Assembly (NCBI GenBank): GCA_903813345.2
Contig: CAIIXF020000005.1
Span: forward strand, 39,683,375-39,747,374
From: Owenia fusiformis
Lineage: Eukaryota > Annelida > Polychaeta > Sabellida > Oweniidae
DNA: 64,000 nt
Reading direction: 5' to 3'
Below are positions 13,001 to 26,200 of the stretch, piece by piece; the first letter of the stretch is position 1, and each line of letters opens with the position of its first letter. The notes beneath the pieces are model-generated. The model was not told where the DNA came from, did no database searches, and saw only the letters and a list, made by a program, of their open reading frames with translations. A program made the translations under genes and the position numbers.

Positions 13001-16000
13001 TGGAGGCCATCTTGGATATCCATATAATTAAATATTTGTTGATTTTATTAAAGACAAAATTAAAATCATTGACCCCACAAACTTAAAATATCAAAAATTA
13101 ATGTTCTAACTCCTCTATATGTTTGGATAATAAATCTTATTTTCACTTCGGCAGCAATGATGGAAGCCATCTTGGATCTTGGATGAAGGAATTAGTTATA
13201 GTTTTAGACATAACTGAAATTCTTGACACCAAATATCTTGACATGGTCTCAAATTACTGTTATTAACTGTTCTTTGAGCTAAAATCAAAATTTACTTGTT
13301 ATTGGCACAGTTTTTGGTGACCATCTTGGATTTCTATGAAAAGCAATTATTCGATGACTCAGACTTAGACATAAATGAAACCCTTGACCCCTAAAACCTA
13401 GACATTGTCTCCAAAATCACTGTTCTTAACTGTTCTTTGAGCTTAAATCAATAGTTAAATATTCATTTTGGCACCCATTTTGATAGCCATCTTGGATTTC
13501 TATATAAAGTAATTGTTTGATGACTGAGATTTAGACATAAATGAAATCCTTGATCCTTTAAACCAAGACATTGTCGCCAAAATAACTGTTCTCAACTGTT
13601 CTCTGAGCTTAAATCAATCAGTTACATATTCATTTTGGTACCCATTTTGGTGGCCATTTTGGATTTCTATGTAAAGTAATTTTTTGATGACTCAGATTTA
13701 GACATAAATGAAATCCTTGACCCCTAAAACGCAGACATGTGCTCCAAAATCACTGTTCTTAACTATTCTTTGAGCTTAAATCAATAGTTGAATATTCATT
13801 TTGGCACCCATTTTGGTGGCCATCTTGGAATTTTTAATTAAAGTAATTGTTTGATGACTTAGATTTAGACATAAGTCAAATCCTTGACCCTTAGAACCTA
13901 GATATGGTCTCCAAAATCACTGCACTGTTTTTAACTGTTGTTTGAGCTCAAATCAATAGTTACATATTCGATTTGGCATCCATTTTAGTGGCCATCTTGG
14001 ATTTCTATGAAAAGTAATTATTTGATGACTCAGATTTAGACATAAATCAAATCCTTGACCCCTAAAACGTAGACATGGGCTCCAAAATCACTGTTCTTAA
14101 GTGATTCTTGAGCATTAACAGTAGTTACATATCCGTTTTTGCACCCATTTGCATGGCCATCTTGGATTTCTATGAGAAACAATTGTTTGATGACTTAGAT
14201 TTAGACATAAATGAAATCCTTGACCCCTAAAACCTAGACATAGGTCCTAAAATCACAGTTTTTGCATCTCAGTGTGCTTAGATATACCCACTCTTGTATT
14301 GTGACACGTACACTGGCGGCCATTTTGAAAAATGGGCGATTACACCCATTTAGCTACAACTGTTACAATGCTATCACATATTTTCTTACTCTCGAGGACT
14401 TAAACTTCCCAAAAGTCACTATGGCGATTATTCCCCTAATTTGATACCGACCAACCCCCCAGGCTGATGGCCTACCACTATATCAGGACAGGCTAGCGTA
14501 AGTACATGTACACTTGAAGCAATCTAGAAGGACAGACTAATGTAATTTAACAATTGAGGCACTCTACCCACTATATCAGGACAGGCTAGCGTAAGTACAT
14601 GTACACTTGAAGCAATCTAGAAGGACAGACTAATGTAATTTAACAATTGAGGCACTCTACCCACTATATCAGGACAGATTAGCATAAGTACACGTACCAT
14701 TGAAGCAATCTATAAGGACAGACTAATGTAAGATCAATGGTAAAATGTCACCATGGTGAGGGTTTTGATATACCATTGGAAAGCACAATATAGGCCACAT
14801 GTGAACTGCCATTTTTTTTATTTATACATACAATGAGGTTATTTCGATCACTGTGTACCTTGTTCATATAAATTATTATGACTACATTGACATATGGGGA
14901 TAATTTTAAATGCATGCCATTCATGTTATGATTAGCCTAATGCAAATTAGATACAAGATCTCTTTTTTTCTTCTTTTTTTACAAGACCTCTATTTTATTA
15001 ACATTATTTTCGTTTGCAGTCACATCATGTCGGAATACAATGATGCTACCCAGCGTGCAGAACGGCTCTCTGTTGCTAAGGAATCAGTTCTTGCTGGCAA
15101 TGAGAATGCAGCCCAAGCCATGAAACTGGATGACATGATGATCTACTTGCGCTGGTTGGTCTGCCACTTCAATGCCACTAAGAGGTTCAACCAGTTCATG
15201 AAGACGATGCAGTGGTTGACTATTACTCACAAGTTCGATATTGTCCCAGAGAGAAAAGAACAAAGTCCAGATGTAAGTTGGATTTTATCGTCTTTTATGA
15301 TATACTGCTTATAACATGTACCATATAATACTAAAGTAAATCTGTTTAAGTGGGACACCTCTCATACCTCTAGAAAGTGTATCACTTAGAAGGTGTTCCA
15401 CTTTTAGAGGGTTCATTTAACGTTAGTCAGTTAGTCTTTCACTTACAGAAGTGTTACACTTTTAGATGTGTTCTCCTTTACAGGTTTCTCTGTACAATTA
15501 TTGGGTTATCTACTGGTTGAAAAGATATATATTTCAGATATGCCACGTTAAAAATTTAAACTGGTTCAGTGGTTGAGGCTGTACTTGGCAGTGGAACCAG
15601 AAAACAAAATTAGCATTTCTTATCAATCTATCAACATTTCAAGATTTGATTGACAGCTCTATTTTTGCACCTTCCATATTTGGTAGTGAAATTGATGTCC
15701 TTTGTTAAACTTCTAGGTCATGCTGATCTGGTCACTCTTTAAATCAGTTTTAAGTTTCAGATTTTTATTGAAATTTATCAATTCTGTCTTTATATTTCTC
15801 ATTTTTAACATATTGATAGAGAAAATGACTTTGTAAATCATTCTTATCTATCTTTTATTAGTTTATTTGAGAGGTTTAATCACAGTAATTTTTATTTAAA
15901 ATAAGGTTTTGTAGTATTTTTAAGATTGATTTTGTCAAAGAAATTCAAAATGGAAAGAACATATGAAAATCAAGTTGAATTTTATTGTCTGAATTTCATA

Positions 16001-19000
16001 GAAAGAATTTTCTCTTCTTTGTTCACGAGATAAAATAAAGGATATTCTCTTGGATAAACTCTGACTGCTGTCTGTGACTAAATAATTTAATTTAGACACA
16101 CTTTAGATTTGTATTCATTTGTGCCAAGTTTGACCTCAATTTTATTAATAAAATAAAAATGCTTTCTAGAGCAGGAATCTTTCCTACATTGGCATTTGTC
16201 TACATTGACATCCTAACAATGATTTTAACATTGCATCACGAATTCACGATGCTATTTATCTATCCTAAATGAGTATTTTCATACCCTATATTTGCTGCTG
16301 TAGGATGATTTTTCAACACAAACTAAAATTCCATCACGTTACAATGAGGATGAGAACCATGTGAGTGCTGCACCCAAGTCAGCCAGCTCACGTCCTACTT
16401 CAGCACGATCTCGACCTTCAATAGCTGCAGTGGCTCCACCTATGGCCCCTGTCCTGAACCCAACATTGCATACAACAGTTCCAATGTCAGCCTCACAATT
16501 TGCATATGCTGCAGCTGCTTCAGGTATGAACTTTGAAATAAAAAACTTAAGCAAGACTTTTCCTGGCTAATGTAGTGATGTAACGCAGTAATGTAATTGT
16601 AATGTAATACACCTCACTTGTTCATTTAGTTCAATTGTGCATGGAAAATGAAAATGTAGCATTGCCTTGAAGTTTAATTTTTTTCCAGGGGGTGGTATTG
16701 CATCTGATGAACACTCGTCAACTCTACCCTTACACTATAATGAGTTTGATCATCTCAAGCCGCATTTAAGTTTCTTTGTGAACATCTATGGCGTTGGAAT
16801 AGATACTGATGCAATCCTGACATCTGGTGATGAAATGGAGCTCTACGGAGCTGTAAATCGTAAATTCAAACAAGTTTATGTTAGACAGGAACAGATGAAG
16901 ACCTTTAAAACATATGATAAGGCAGAGGTGAGTTTTAGATTACCATATTGCCACAATATCACATGGTCATGCCACAATATCACATGGTCATGCCACAATA
17001 TCACATGGTTATGCCACAATATTATATGGTCATGCCACAATATCACCTGATCATGCAACAATATCATCTGGTTATGCACAATATCACCTGGTTATATACA
17101 ATATACAATATCACCTAGTCATGTCACAATATCATCTAGTCATGTCACAATATCACCTAGTCATGCCACAATATTACCTGGTCATGCCATAATATCACCT
17201 AGCCATGTCACAATATCATCTAGTCATGTCACAATATCACTTAGTCATGTCACAATATCACCTAGTCATGTCACAATATCATCTAGTCATGCCACAATAT
17301 CACCTGGTCATGCCACAATTCACCTGGTAATGTCACAATATCACCTAGTCATGCCACAATATCACATGGTCATGCCACAATATCACCTAGTCATGCCACA
17401 ATATCACATGGTCATGCCACAATATCACCTAGTCATATCACAATATCATCTAGTCATGTCACAATATCATCTAGTCATGTCACAATATCTCCTAGTCATG
17501 CAACAATATCACATAGTCATGCCACAATATCACCTAGTCATATCACAATGTCATCTAGTCATGCCACAATTCACCTGGTCATGCCACAATATCACCTGAT
17601 CATGCTAATACTTCACTGCATTTCTCCTTATTGAATAAAATGTCTTATGTTTCACTTCATTCTTTTTTTATGTTTATTCTAATTCATGAAATTCCATCGT
17701 TTTTTGAAATTGCAATATAATACTATTCACATTACATGCATGTTAAGCTCTGCAGTACACTGTAACACAAATTTGTTGCACATTGAATTTATTTTTTGTT
17801 CCTCTTTAAAATGCTCTTAATTCTCACTGATGTACAATCAGCTGGGGAAGATTGACGTGGGAAGGCCAAAATATTTATTTGAAAATCCCTTCCAGACTCG
17901 GAGAGGAAATGCACACTTTTAGAAAAAATTGGCCAATTCTCTCAAAAATTAAGGCCCATTATCTCATAAGATTGGCCAGTTTTTGAAAATGAGGTCAAAA
18001 AGGGCCTTTTTAGATGCAAAATGAAAGATAATTTTGTCCCTTCCCCCAGACATGACATTGCTGCAGGGTTGTATTTCTTTGGTAAAATGCGACAATTATA
18101 TATTCAATACAACAAGCTTTGTGCACATGGCTTAAATTGCACTTGTGTTTTAGGATCCCATTTTGAATATGGTAAGTGCCACACCAATGTTTACAACACT
18201 ACAGTATTATAGTGCACATGATTTGCTTGCATGAATATAGTGTCTGACATGATTTGCTTGCATGAAATAGTGTCAGGTTGCATAAATCATTTTAATTTGC
18301 TTTTGCTTTGACTGTAAAATCTGCCTCATTTCAGAATACATATTACACCCAGTGGTGGCTCGTAAGTGATTTCTTCAATACATTGTCTCAAGGTCTCATG
18401 TTTGATGTAGATTTTGTTTTCATAGGACTTCATCTTCTATATTATGTGATTGTAATATACAGGCTGTTAAAAATTGCATTTTTGAACACCCTGTAGTTAT
18501 CTGATTCAATGATTATACCCATGTTTTAGCATCCCCTTTTTAATGTTGTTTCAGGCTTGTGTTCAATCTTGCTACAAGAGTATATTAGGAATAAATACCT
18601 TGATGCCATATTATACATGTAGTTATAGTTTATTATTAGTTTGATAATTCCGCAGGGAGTAAATTTAACTCATGCCAAAGGTAATTTCATGATTCCACGT
18701 TTGATATGAATTATCTATGGGAAGTTAACACTCCCCCCTCTTTATAGCTGTATACTCAGTATGGTTTTAATCTTTAAGTTATGCCCAAAGGTAAGTATAC
18801 AGCTATGAAGAGGGAGGGGAGTGGTAACTTCCTATCGATAATTCACATCAAATGTGGAATTTATGAAATTACCTTTTGGCATAACTTAAAGATTTAAACC
18901 ATGCTAAAAGAGTTTGTCATAAATGTAGAATGGAATCAATCAAAATTCTAGATTTGTATCTTCAATTTTAGATTGATTAGATCATTTAGTTTTAGAAATG

Positions 19001-20234
19001 TTTTATTTTTGATTAAGGGTGCAATTCAAAAGTACTTTGTCAGATTGCTCGCTGGTGAAATTTAACATTTAGTCTTATGTTTTTCAAAAATGCTATTTAT
19101 CAGCATTTGTGTTTACCAAATTTAGCCACATCTAGGAAGGGGAGGTTTTAATCCAATTAACTAAATATCTAAATTAGTTTAGTAATTAATATGAACTTTG
19201 AATTGCTCCCTTCTATTAAATTTGTATTTCTAGATAGATTTTGAATACAGCCATATTTTTTACTAATAATTACTTTCTTTTTATTCGTGATTTTTATCAT
19301 AGCAATGGTGTCATGTAATACGTGTAATGTATTTATTGAATTTGTAAAATAGACTAAAATATATTTCATCAATAAATACATCATATATGCTGCATGAAGA
19401 ATGTAAATATAAATAGTTAAAAATGTATATACTTTGTACTTACAATCGTTATCATTGTTCAGGTAACAGATACAATTGACACTAACTGCAAAATTGCAAT
19501 CATAGCTAGGTATATTGAGTCAACCAAAATTGAATAAAATTGAGAATTATTTAGGTTTTACCTGAATTACAGTACTTAAGAATTCCTGAGCTTAAACCTG
19601 CAAAGAGCATGATACAGTGACATTAAAAAGCATTGCTCTTTTTCATTCTCAGCTTGGTTCTGAAAATTGGGGATCCGACCACTCTACACATGCCCTCAAA
19701 CAGGAGTCTAATTGGCTCCCATTTCTGACATTGAAAGCTGAGCGTGATCCCAATCAAGAGAAGAAAATGACCCAGCTGAGGCAAAATGGGAAGGTTGATG
19801 AACTTTTGAGATGTCAGTCTAAGTTTTTACAACTCCAGGATTCAGAGGTAAGATACTTTATAGGTTTTTATTATTCTGTGAGGTTAACACCCTTTTACAT
19901 TGTAGTTAAATGTTTTTTATTGATCGTTTTAAATTTCAAAGAAATTGATAACATGACACAAAAAAGAAATATTGGTCAAAAATGTGCTACATTGTGAAGA
20001 AAATATTAATCCCAAGATTACATTGATTAATCATATATTGCATTCATCATCTCTTGACTGCTCACCTCTGTGTGTTTGTTCGCTTCAGAGAGTCCAGAAT
20101 GCCTTAAAAGACCATGCCATAGCAGTGAGAGACCCACCCTCTACACAACCTGTCTCTGTTACTTCAAACAAAACTTCTTATCACACTGGACAAATATGGA
20201 AGAAAATATATTCCAACCCCGAGTTGTATGCAGA
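10070..20234 (+). CDS. CCDC162: CCDC162-like, part 1: exons 1-8 (residues about 1-499)
   Basis: Exons: 10049-10206 (start codon 10070), 10556-10739, 11245-11369, 15020-15272, 16304-16523, 16689-16927, 19653-19847 and 20089-20234. The protein starts MDSIYRLSNSERVKDG and is rich in charged helix through exon 4 (KLDDMMIYLRWLVCHFNATK), the likely DUF4549-type region. Exon 5 is a low-complexity Ala/Pro/Ser linker (SASSRPTSARSRPS). Exon 6 resumes a folded segment (FDHLKPHLSFFVNIYG). Exon 3 has its donor site duplicated downstream in 93-bp units. Exon 6 is followed at once by a 21-bp minisatellite. A LINE lies just after exon 8. Confidence 0.75.
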
Positions 20235-23200
20235 GTAAGAACAAAATGATATAATTAACTGCCACACAAAATGCTCAAACTATGTGCACATTCTATTGCT
20301 GAACCACTTTCCTTACTTTTTAATAGAATATTTCAAGAAAACACTTTTCCTGATATTTGGAAGGAAGGGACAATTGTCCCAATTTTCAAAAAGGGAGATA
20401 GAGGACTAGTTTCTAATTACAGACCAGTGACCCTGCTTAGCTCAATCTCCAAAATTCTAGAATCAATAATCCACAAAATACTCTTGACTCACCTTCTGCA
20501 GCAAAATCTTATTTATCGGCTTCAAAGTGGTTTTCTTCCTAAACATAATACTGTCAACCAACTTATTAACATAGTGCATGATATTCATGAAAACATTGAT
20601 GATAACAAAAATGTCAGATCAGTATTTTTAGATTTAACTTCTGCATTTGATTTAGTCCCACACAAATTATTAATATCCAAACTGAAGGGTTATGGATGCA
20701 ACCTGAACTTTGTCAAGTTAATGACGTCATACTTAGAAAATAGGAGAGTTCGAGTCAAAGTTAACAGTACACTTTCAAAATGGTCTTCCAATAGTATGAA
20801 TAATCAAAATGAGCTTAATATGCAGACCGATAATTTTGTTATCAATGCTGGTGTTCCACAGGGGTCTGTCCTTGGACCCCTGCTATTTCTAATATATATC
20901 AACGATCTGCCTGACGAGTTAGTTTCAAAATCGTTCATTTTTGCTGATTACACCTCAATTTATTGTCCATACGAAAAAAATGAAGTGTTTTTCAATATTC
21001 ACGAGCCAATCCAAAGTGATCTAGACAAGCTTGCTCTCTGGGCTGCCACCTGGAAGATGCAATTCAAAGCTCAAAAAAGTGCAGATTTTTTCTAGGAGGA
21101 ACATTTTATCTCATCCACCACCTTTGAGATTAGGTGCTGATGTTATCCCTAGCTGTGAGAATCACAAACATCTTGGCCTTAATTTTGACAATCACCTTAA
21201 CTTTAATTATCACATTGACCAGATTACAAAAAGAGTTAATTCTCTTTTGAGACCGATGATGAAGCTGCGTAAAATTTTAAATAGTCAGCACTTAGAGATA
21301 TTATATAATACTTACATTATGCCTCATTTTGACTATTGTGATGTCATTTACAACAAGGCATCTAACATGAAATTACAAGCTCTTGAAAGACTTCACTACA
21401 GAGCAGCTTGCCTGGTTTCTGGGGCTATACATGGTTCCAATACTATCAAAGTTTTAAACTCTTTAAACTGGAAACCGTTAACAACCAGAAGAATTGAGCA
21501 CTTAAATATGTTTACTTTTAAATCCAGGTATAACATTAATCCTCCATTTATTTGTGATTTACTTCGGAAATATGAACATATACCGGTCCGCCCCTTAAGA
21601 CATCAAAGAGATTATGTTCTACCAACTCGCCTTAGCTTCTCTTTTAAAAAAACTACCATCTTCCAATCTATAATTTTGTGGAATAATTTGCCATCAGAGA
21701 CTAGAATGGGTCAACCTATTTCTAGGTTTAAAAGATTAGTAAGAGAACACAAGAGCCCAGTCTCTTTAATTCCAACCTCTAAACTGAATGTTACCTTACC
21801 CAGACATCTTGAAATACCATTTAATAGACTCAGGTGTGGCCTTTTACTTAAAGCACACCTTTATGCACATAACTTTAATGACATTAGTGACCCTTTGTGT
21901 AAATGTGGTGTTCCATTGACTTCCTTGCATTTTCTTTTAAAATGCCCACTGCTCCATGATGAAAGAATCAACCTCATTGCAGGCCTTCATACTTACAATT
22001 TAGGAAACTTTTACTTTTTGGAAAAGATGATTTAGATGCATCAACAAATGAAGATTTAATTCATATTGTTAGTTATTATATATACATGAGTTTCAATATC
22101 ATATCAAGTCTGTGACAACAGGTTTCGTTTTTTCATTTTTCTGCTTTTTCCTTTTTGTCATCATCCCCGCCCATGGGATATCCATGATTCAGTGATTTGG
22201 AATTAAGTATATATGTAAACCTTTTGTATTTTATATTGTATCTATTATTTCATTTATGTATATATTATTTAATTGCCGCTAATGTTGTAAAACTTTGGCA
22301 ATCAGCTGACTGTGTATATCTATGTTATTATTTGAAATAAATCGATAACATGAAAAAAAAACAACTAAAATTTTACAAAAAAATTATATTAAAACTTTTG
22401 TTTCGTAGTATTTCCTCTTTCTGTTAAAAGTTTTGATACCTTACTTAACGGGCAATACCCTGTTAATCTTATGATTCATATTGCTAAAATCTAACACAGC
22501 TGTTAGCTGTTTGAACAAAAATGTTTATGTATTTAAATTCTATTTTATAGCAAAGATTCAGATGGGAATCCAGAAGCGTTTGACTTTGATGAGAAAGATG
22601 CTGACAACGTCAACTTTGGCAAACGTGTAAAAAGTGGAAGAAAACGAAGGGACAGTTATGATTACCATGAAGTTGTACAAACTTTAGGTGAGCTATTGCC
22701 ATCAGATTGCAAGGTTTCTATATACAGTACAGTCTCAGTGAACACCTCACCCCAGTGAACACCTCTCTCTAGTGAACACCTGTTCCTAGTGGACATCATT
22801 TCTTGCTGCATACTACTTTTATTTCTGTTTAAAATACCTACAATGAAGAGCTTTTTGTGATTTTTAAAAATATTTTTAATATAAAGTTTTTTTGTGCTAC
22901 AAATAGGTCACTATGACCTGTACATATTTATCAAAAATCATTTTCTAAATTCTTAAAAATAAAATTTTGAGCATTACGAAACTTCAATTCTGTTTCAAGC
23001 AACAATGAACTTTTTATACTCTTCCACACAGTTCAAGATTTTGATTGACAGCTCTATTTTTGTACTTTCCATATTTGGAACATGAAATTGATGGCCTGTG
23101 TTAGGAATCCAAGGTCAAGCTGATCTGGTCACTCACTAAGACAATTTAAAAACAGATTTTTCCTAGAAATTGAGCAACTGTACCTGTATATTTCTCAGTC

Positions 23201-26200
23201 AAAACATATTTAAAGAAAAATTGACCTTCCAAACCATTTTTGTGTATCTAATATCAGTTTAAGTAAGAGGTTTTAATCATGATTATTTTTCTCTGAAAAA
23301 AGATTTTTGCAGTGTTTTGTAGGACTGTTTTGTGAAAGAATTTCTGATAATTCCCAAGTCTTCACAAGTTCAGGGTTTCATAAAAAAGATTTCTGATGGA
23401 ATAATCATTTGTGGCTTTGCTATTGGTCCTACTTTATTTTTCCAATTGATATAGGATTGGATGATGGGGAAAATGACAGCAATGATCCCTCCAGTATCCA
23501 GGGAGCATACCTTTCTTTCTTGATGTTGCGACATTTACGTATCCGAGACTTACAGAGAACAGTAAGTAAATACAAGCTCACTTTGTTTATAAAACATGTA
23601 CTTTTTACGGTTAAATTCTCAAATAGTATACAAAAGTAATTTTAACTAAAGTATTTTTATCATTTGGATAGAACTGAATGCCCATGATATCCTACATATT
23701 TGTTGATTTGTTTTAGTGTCTTAGTATAATTAACTACTTCCGGTCAGTCGAACGCACACTGACAATCAATGATGGAGGTCTGTCTTTGGAGTCTGGAAAT
23801 TTGAAACGTGTGAGCCACCAGAATCATCGCAAGAGCACGATTCATGAGGGTGGTCTGGGTGGGGGAGGCGGACTAGGGTCACATTTATACATGCACAACA
23901 CACCGAGAGATTACAAGTAAGTTTCAAATGGAACTCACAAAATTTTGAAAAATTAGAATTAAGATTTTATCAAAAATGATCTTAAATGGATAAAGAATGC
24001 AGATTGGATTGCAAGCTAAATAAAATGCACAATTGATTTATATCATTTCAATTTCTGATCTTATAATCAAACATTTTCTAAACTTTTCATTTTCAGAATA
24101 AGTGAAGTAGAATTTATGGAATTCTCGGAGGTGGAAAATCATGACGATTTTTACACAACTGATGAGGGCAGAGTACATGTACAAGATCAGCGTGGTTACT
24201 ACATCATGTATGACTCAGCCACAGATGAACTCAAGTAAGTGCTCTTTCAACCTGAACATATTAGGGTCATACATTTAAAGTAGAAACATAGAAAACAGTA
24301 AAGTTAACAAGAAAAACAATGCATATTTTTAAAAAATGAAAAGCATTTGACAGATGTGAAATGTAAAAAGTGAAGTCCCTTCCAATAGTAGGAATTTTTC
24401 TATTGTAGCTTTAGTAAAAAGAATAGATATTACATAATGACCAGGTCTTGTTCAATATGAAACAATGTATTATGATTTATATATGATTTTGTAGGAAATT
24501 GGAACATGACCTGTTGCTCATAGCAACCACTTACATCGAGAAAGACAAAGATATGAGAACTGCTTCTGGAATTCAAAGAACTCCAAATTCCAGGAGGCGC
24601 AATGTAAGTTTTTTGAAAATTCACTATTTTTTCATTGGTTTTATCAGTAATTCAGTGAATTTTCATTACCATATAGTTTATACATATATGTCACACTTCA
24701 TATTTTTGAACTTCATCCTTCAGCCCTTCAGCCAAGATTTCACTATGTTGCCTTTTAGAATAAGGTTATTACCAAATTATCTTACATTCAGTAATATTCC
24801 ACTTACTAGGTAAATGAGACACATCAACCACAGCACATAGTTTATTATGTCACCATCAGAAGTGGTTTTCGGCAGTTGGTGTTTGGCATTCAGTTGTTGT
24901 TGTTTGGCATTTGGTGTGTGTAAAAAATGGCGTTCAGCATCTGTAACAAATGGCAGGTGGTGACATTTTCCATAAGATAATACCTTGTTTATTTGTAAAA
25001 TATTTTTGTCTTCTTTTTAGCATCAGACCGGTGGGTTTGACATCTCAAGCTATGGTCACCAGGAGATTGACAGGTTTGCAGTATTGCTGGATCTTTGGAC
25101 ACAGGAGGCTGCCTACTTGGAGTGTAAGAAATATGTAAGTTATTGCTACATCCTACCAATATGTCACCATTGGCCCCAAAGTCACTGTAGCATCATGATG
25201 ATAATGTCAATGCATGAATTTATACCACTATTATATTAAGTCTGACTGATATTCACTCTACAAGAGTTCACAAATTATCTTCTTATAGAGTGGTTCATTT
25301 AATGGAGAGAGGAATTAATTCAGCTCTGATTGTGACTGCTTTAGTGCCACAATTTTTGTCAAACAATTGAGTGATAATACCTTGTAGCATTTATCTTCAT
25401 TGCTTTTGTATCAAAAGATCAAACAACTTGAAATAAAAAATAACGCCCCAAACTAGGGACAGTCATCATAGCCATGAAGTTTTGGGTTAGAGTTGTGTGA
25501 GCTCCATTTATTTAATTCCCCTTGCAGTTGTACTGATTTTGTTTCTTAGAAGAGAGCAACATCTGCATTAGTTTGTAGCTAGCCTCTGTTCTCATAGTAT
25601 GTGTTTATAGCTCATTTTCTTCTGCAGCTCCTTGACTGTGCTCATAGTATGTGTTTATAGCTCATTTCCTTCTGCAGCTCCTTGACTGTTACCTTGAGGC
25701 CTACCACCATGTGTTTGACCGTGATGAGAAAAGAGGCCTGGCCCAAGTGATCACTAACGTCATGGCAAAGAGACCAAGACTAGACTTCCAGGAGAGTTAC
25801 TTTGTGAAGTCCTATAGGATGGAATGTATATGTCTGCGTCAACATGCACATCTTGTCAAATCTATATTGGATAAACAGGTACTGTTCACCACATTAATGA
25901 GTACACTTGTATTATATTCAAATAGCACTTTTCTTTTACAACTTGAACTTTTATGTTGTATATTGTTATTTCAAATGGCATTGTTCTTTACAAATGTTGA
26001 ATTATATAAATGTTTTTTTTAAATTTTTTTTATTAAGATATATTTATTTCTTCATAATATAACATAATGTAAACCCCTTCAATCAAATGTATTAATATAA
26101 ATGCTCACTTATGAATACAAAGAGCCCCAACGAATGAAGTACAGCATGTTCTTCTAAACTAATTAAACAGATTGACGAGAAAAACTTGATTGACTGAGAT

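Noticed and set aside
17330-17599. Open frame of MSQYHLVMPQYH type as a gene
   Set aside because: It is wholly the 21-bp minisatellite; the length is explained by the unit being a multiple of three.
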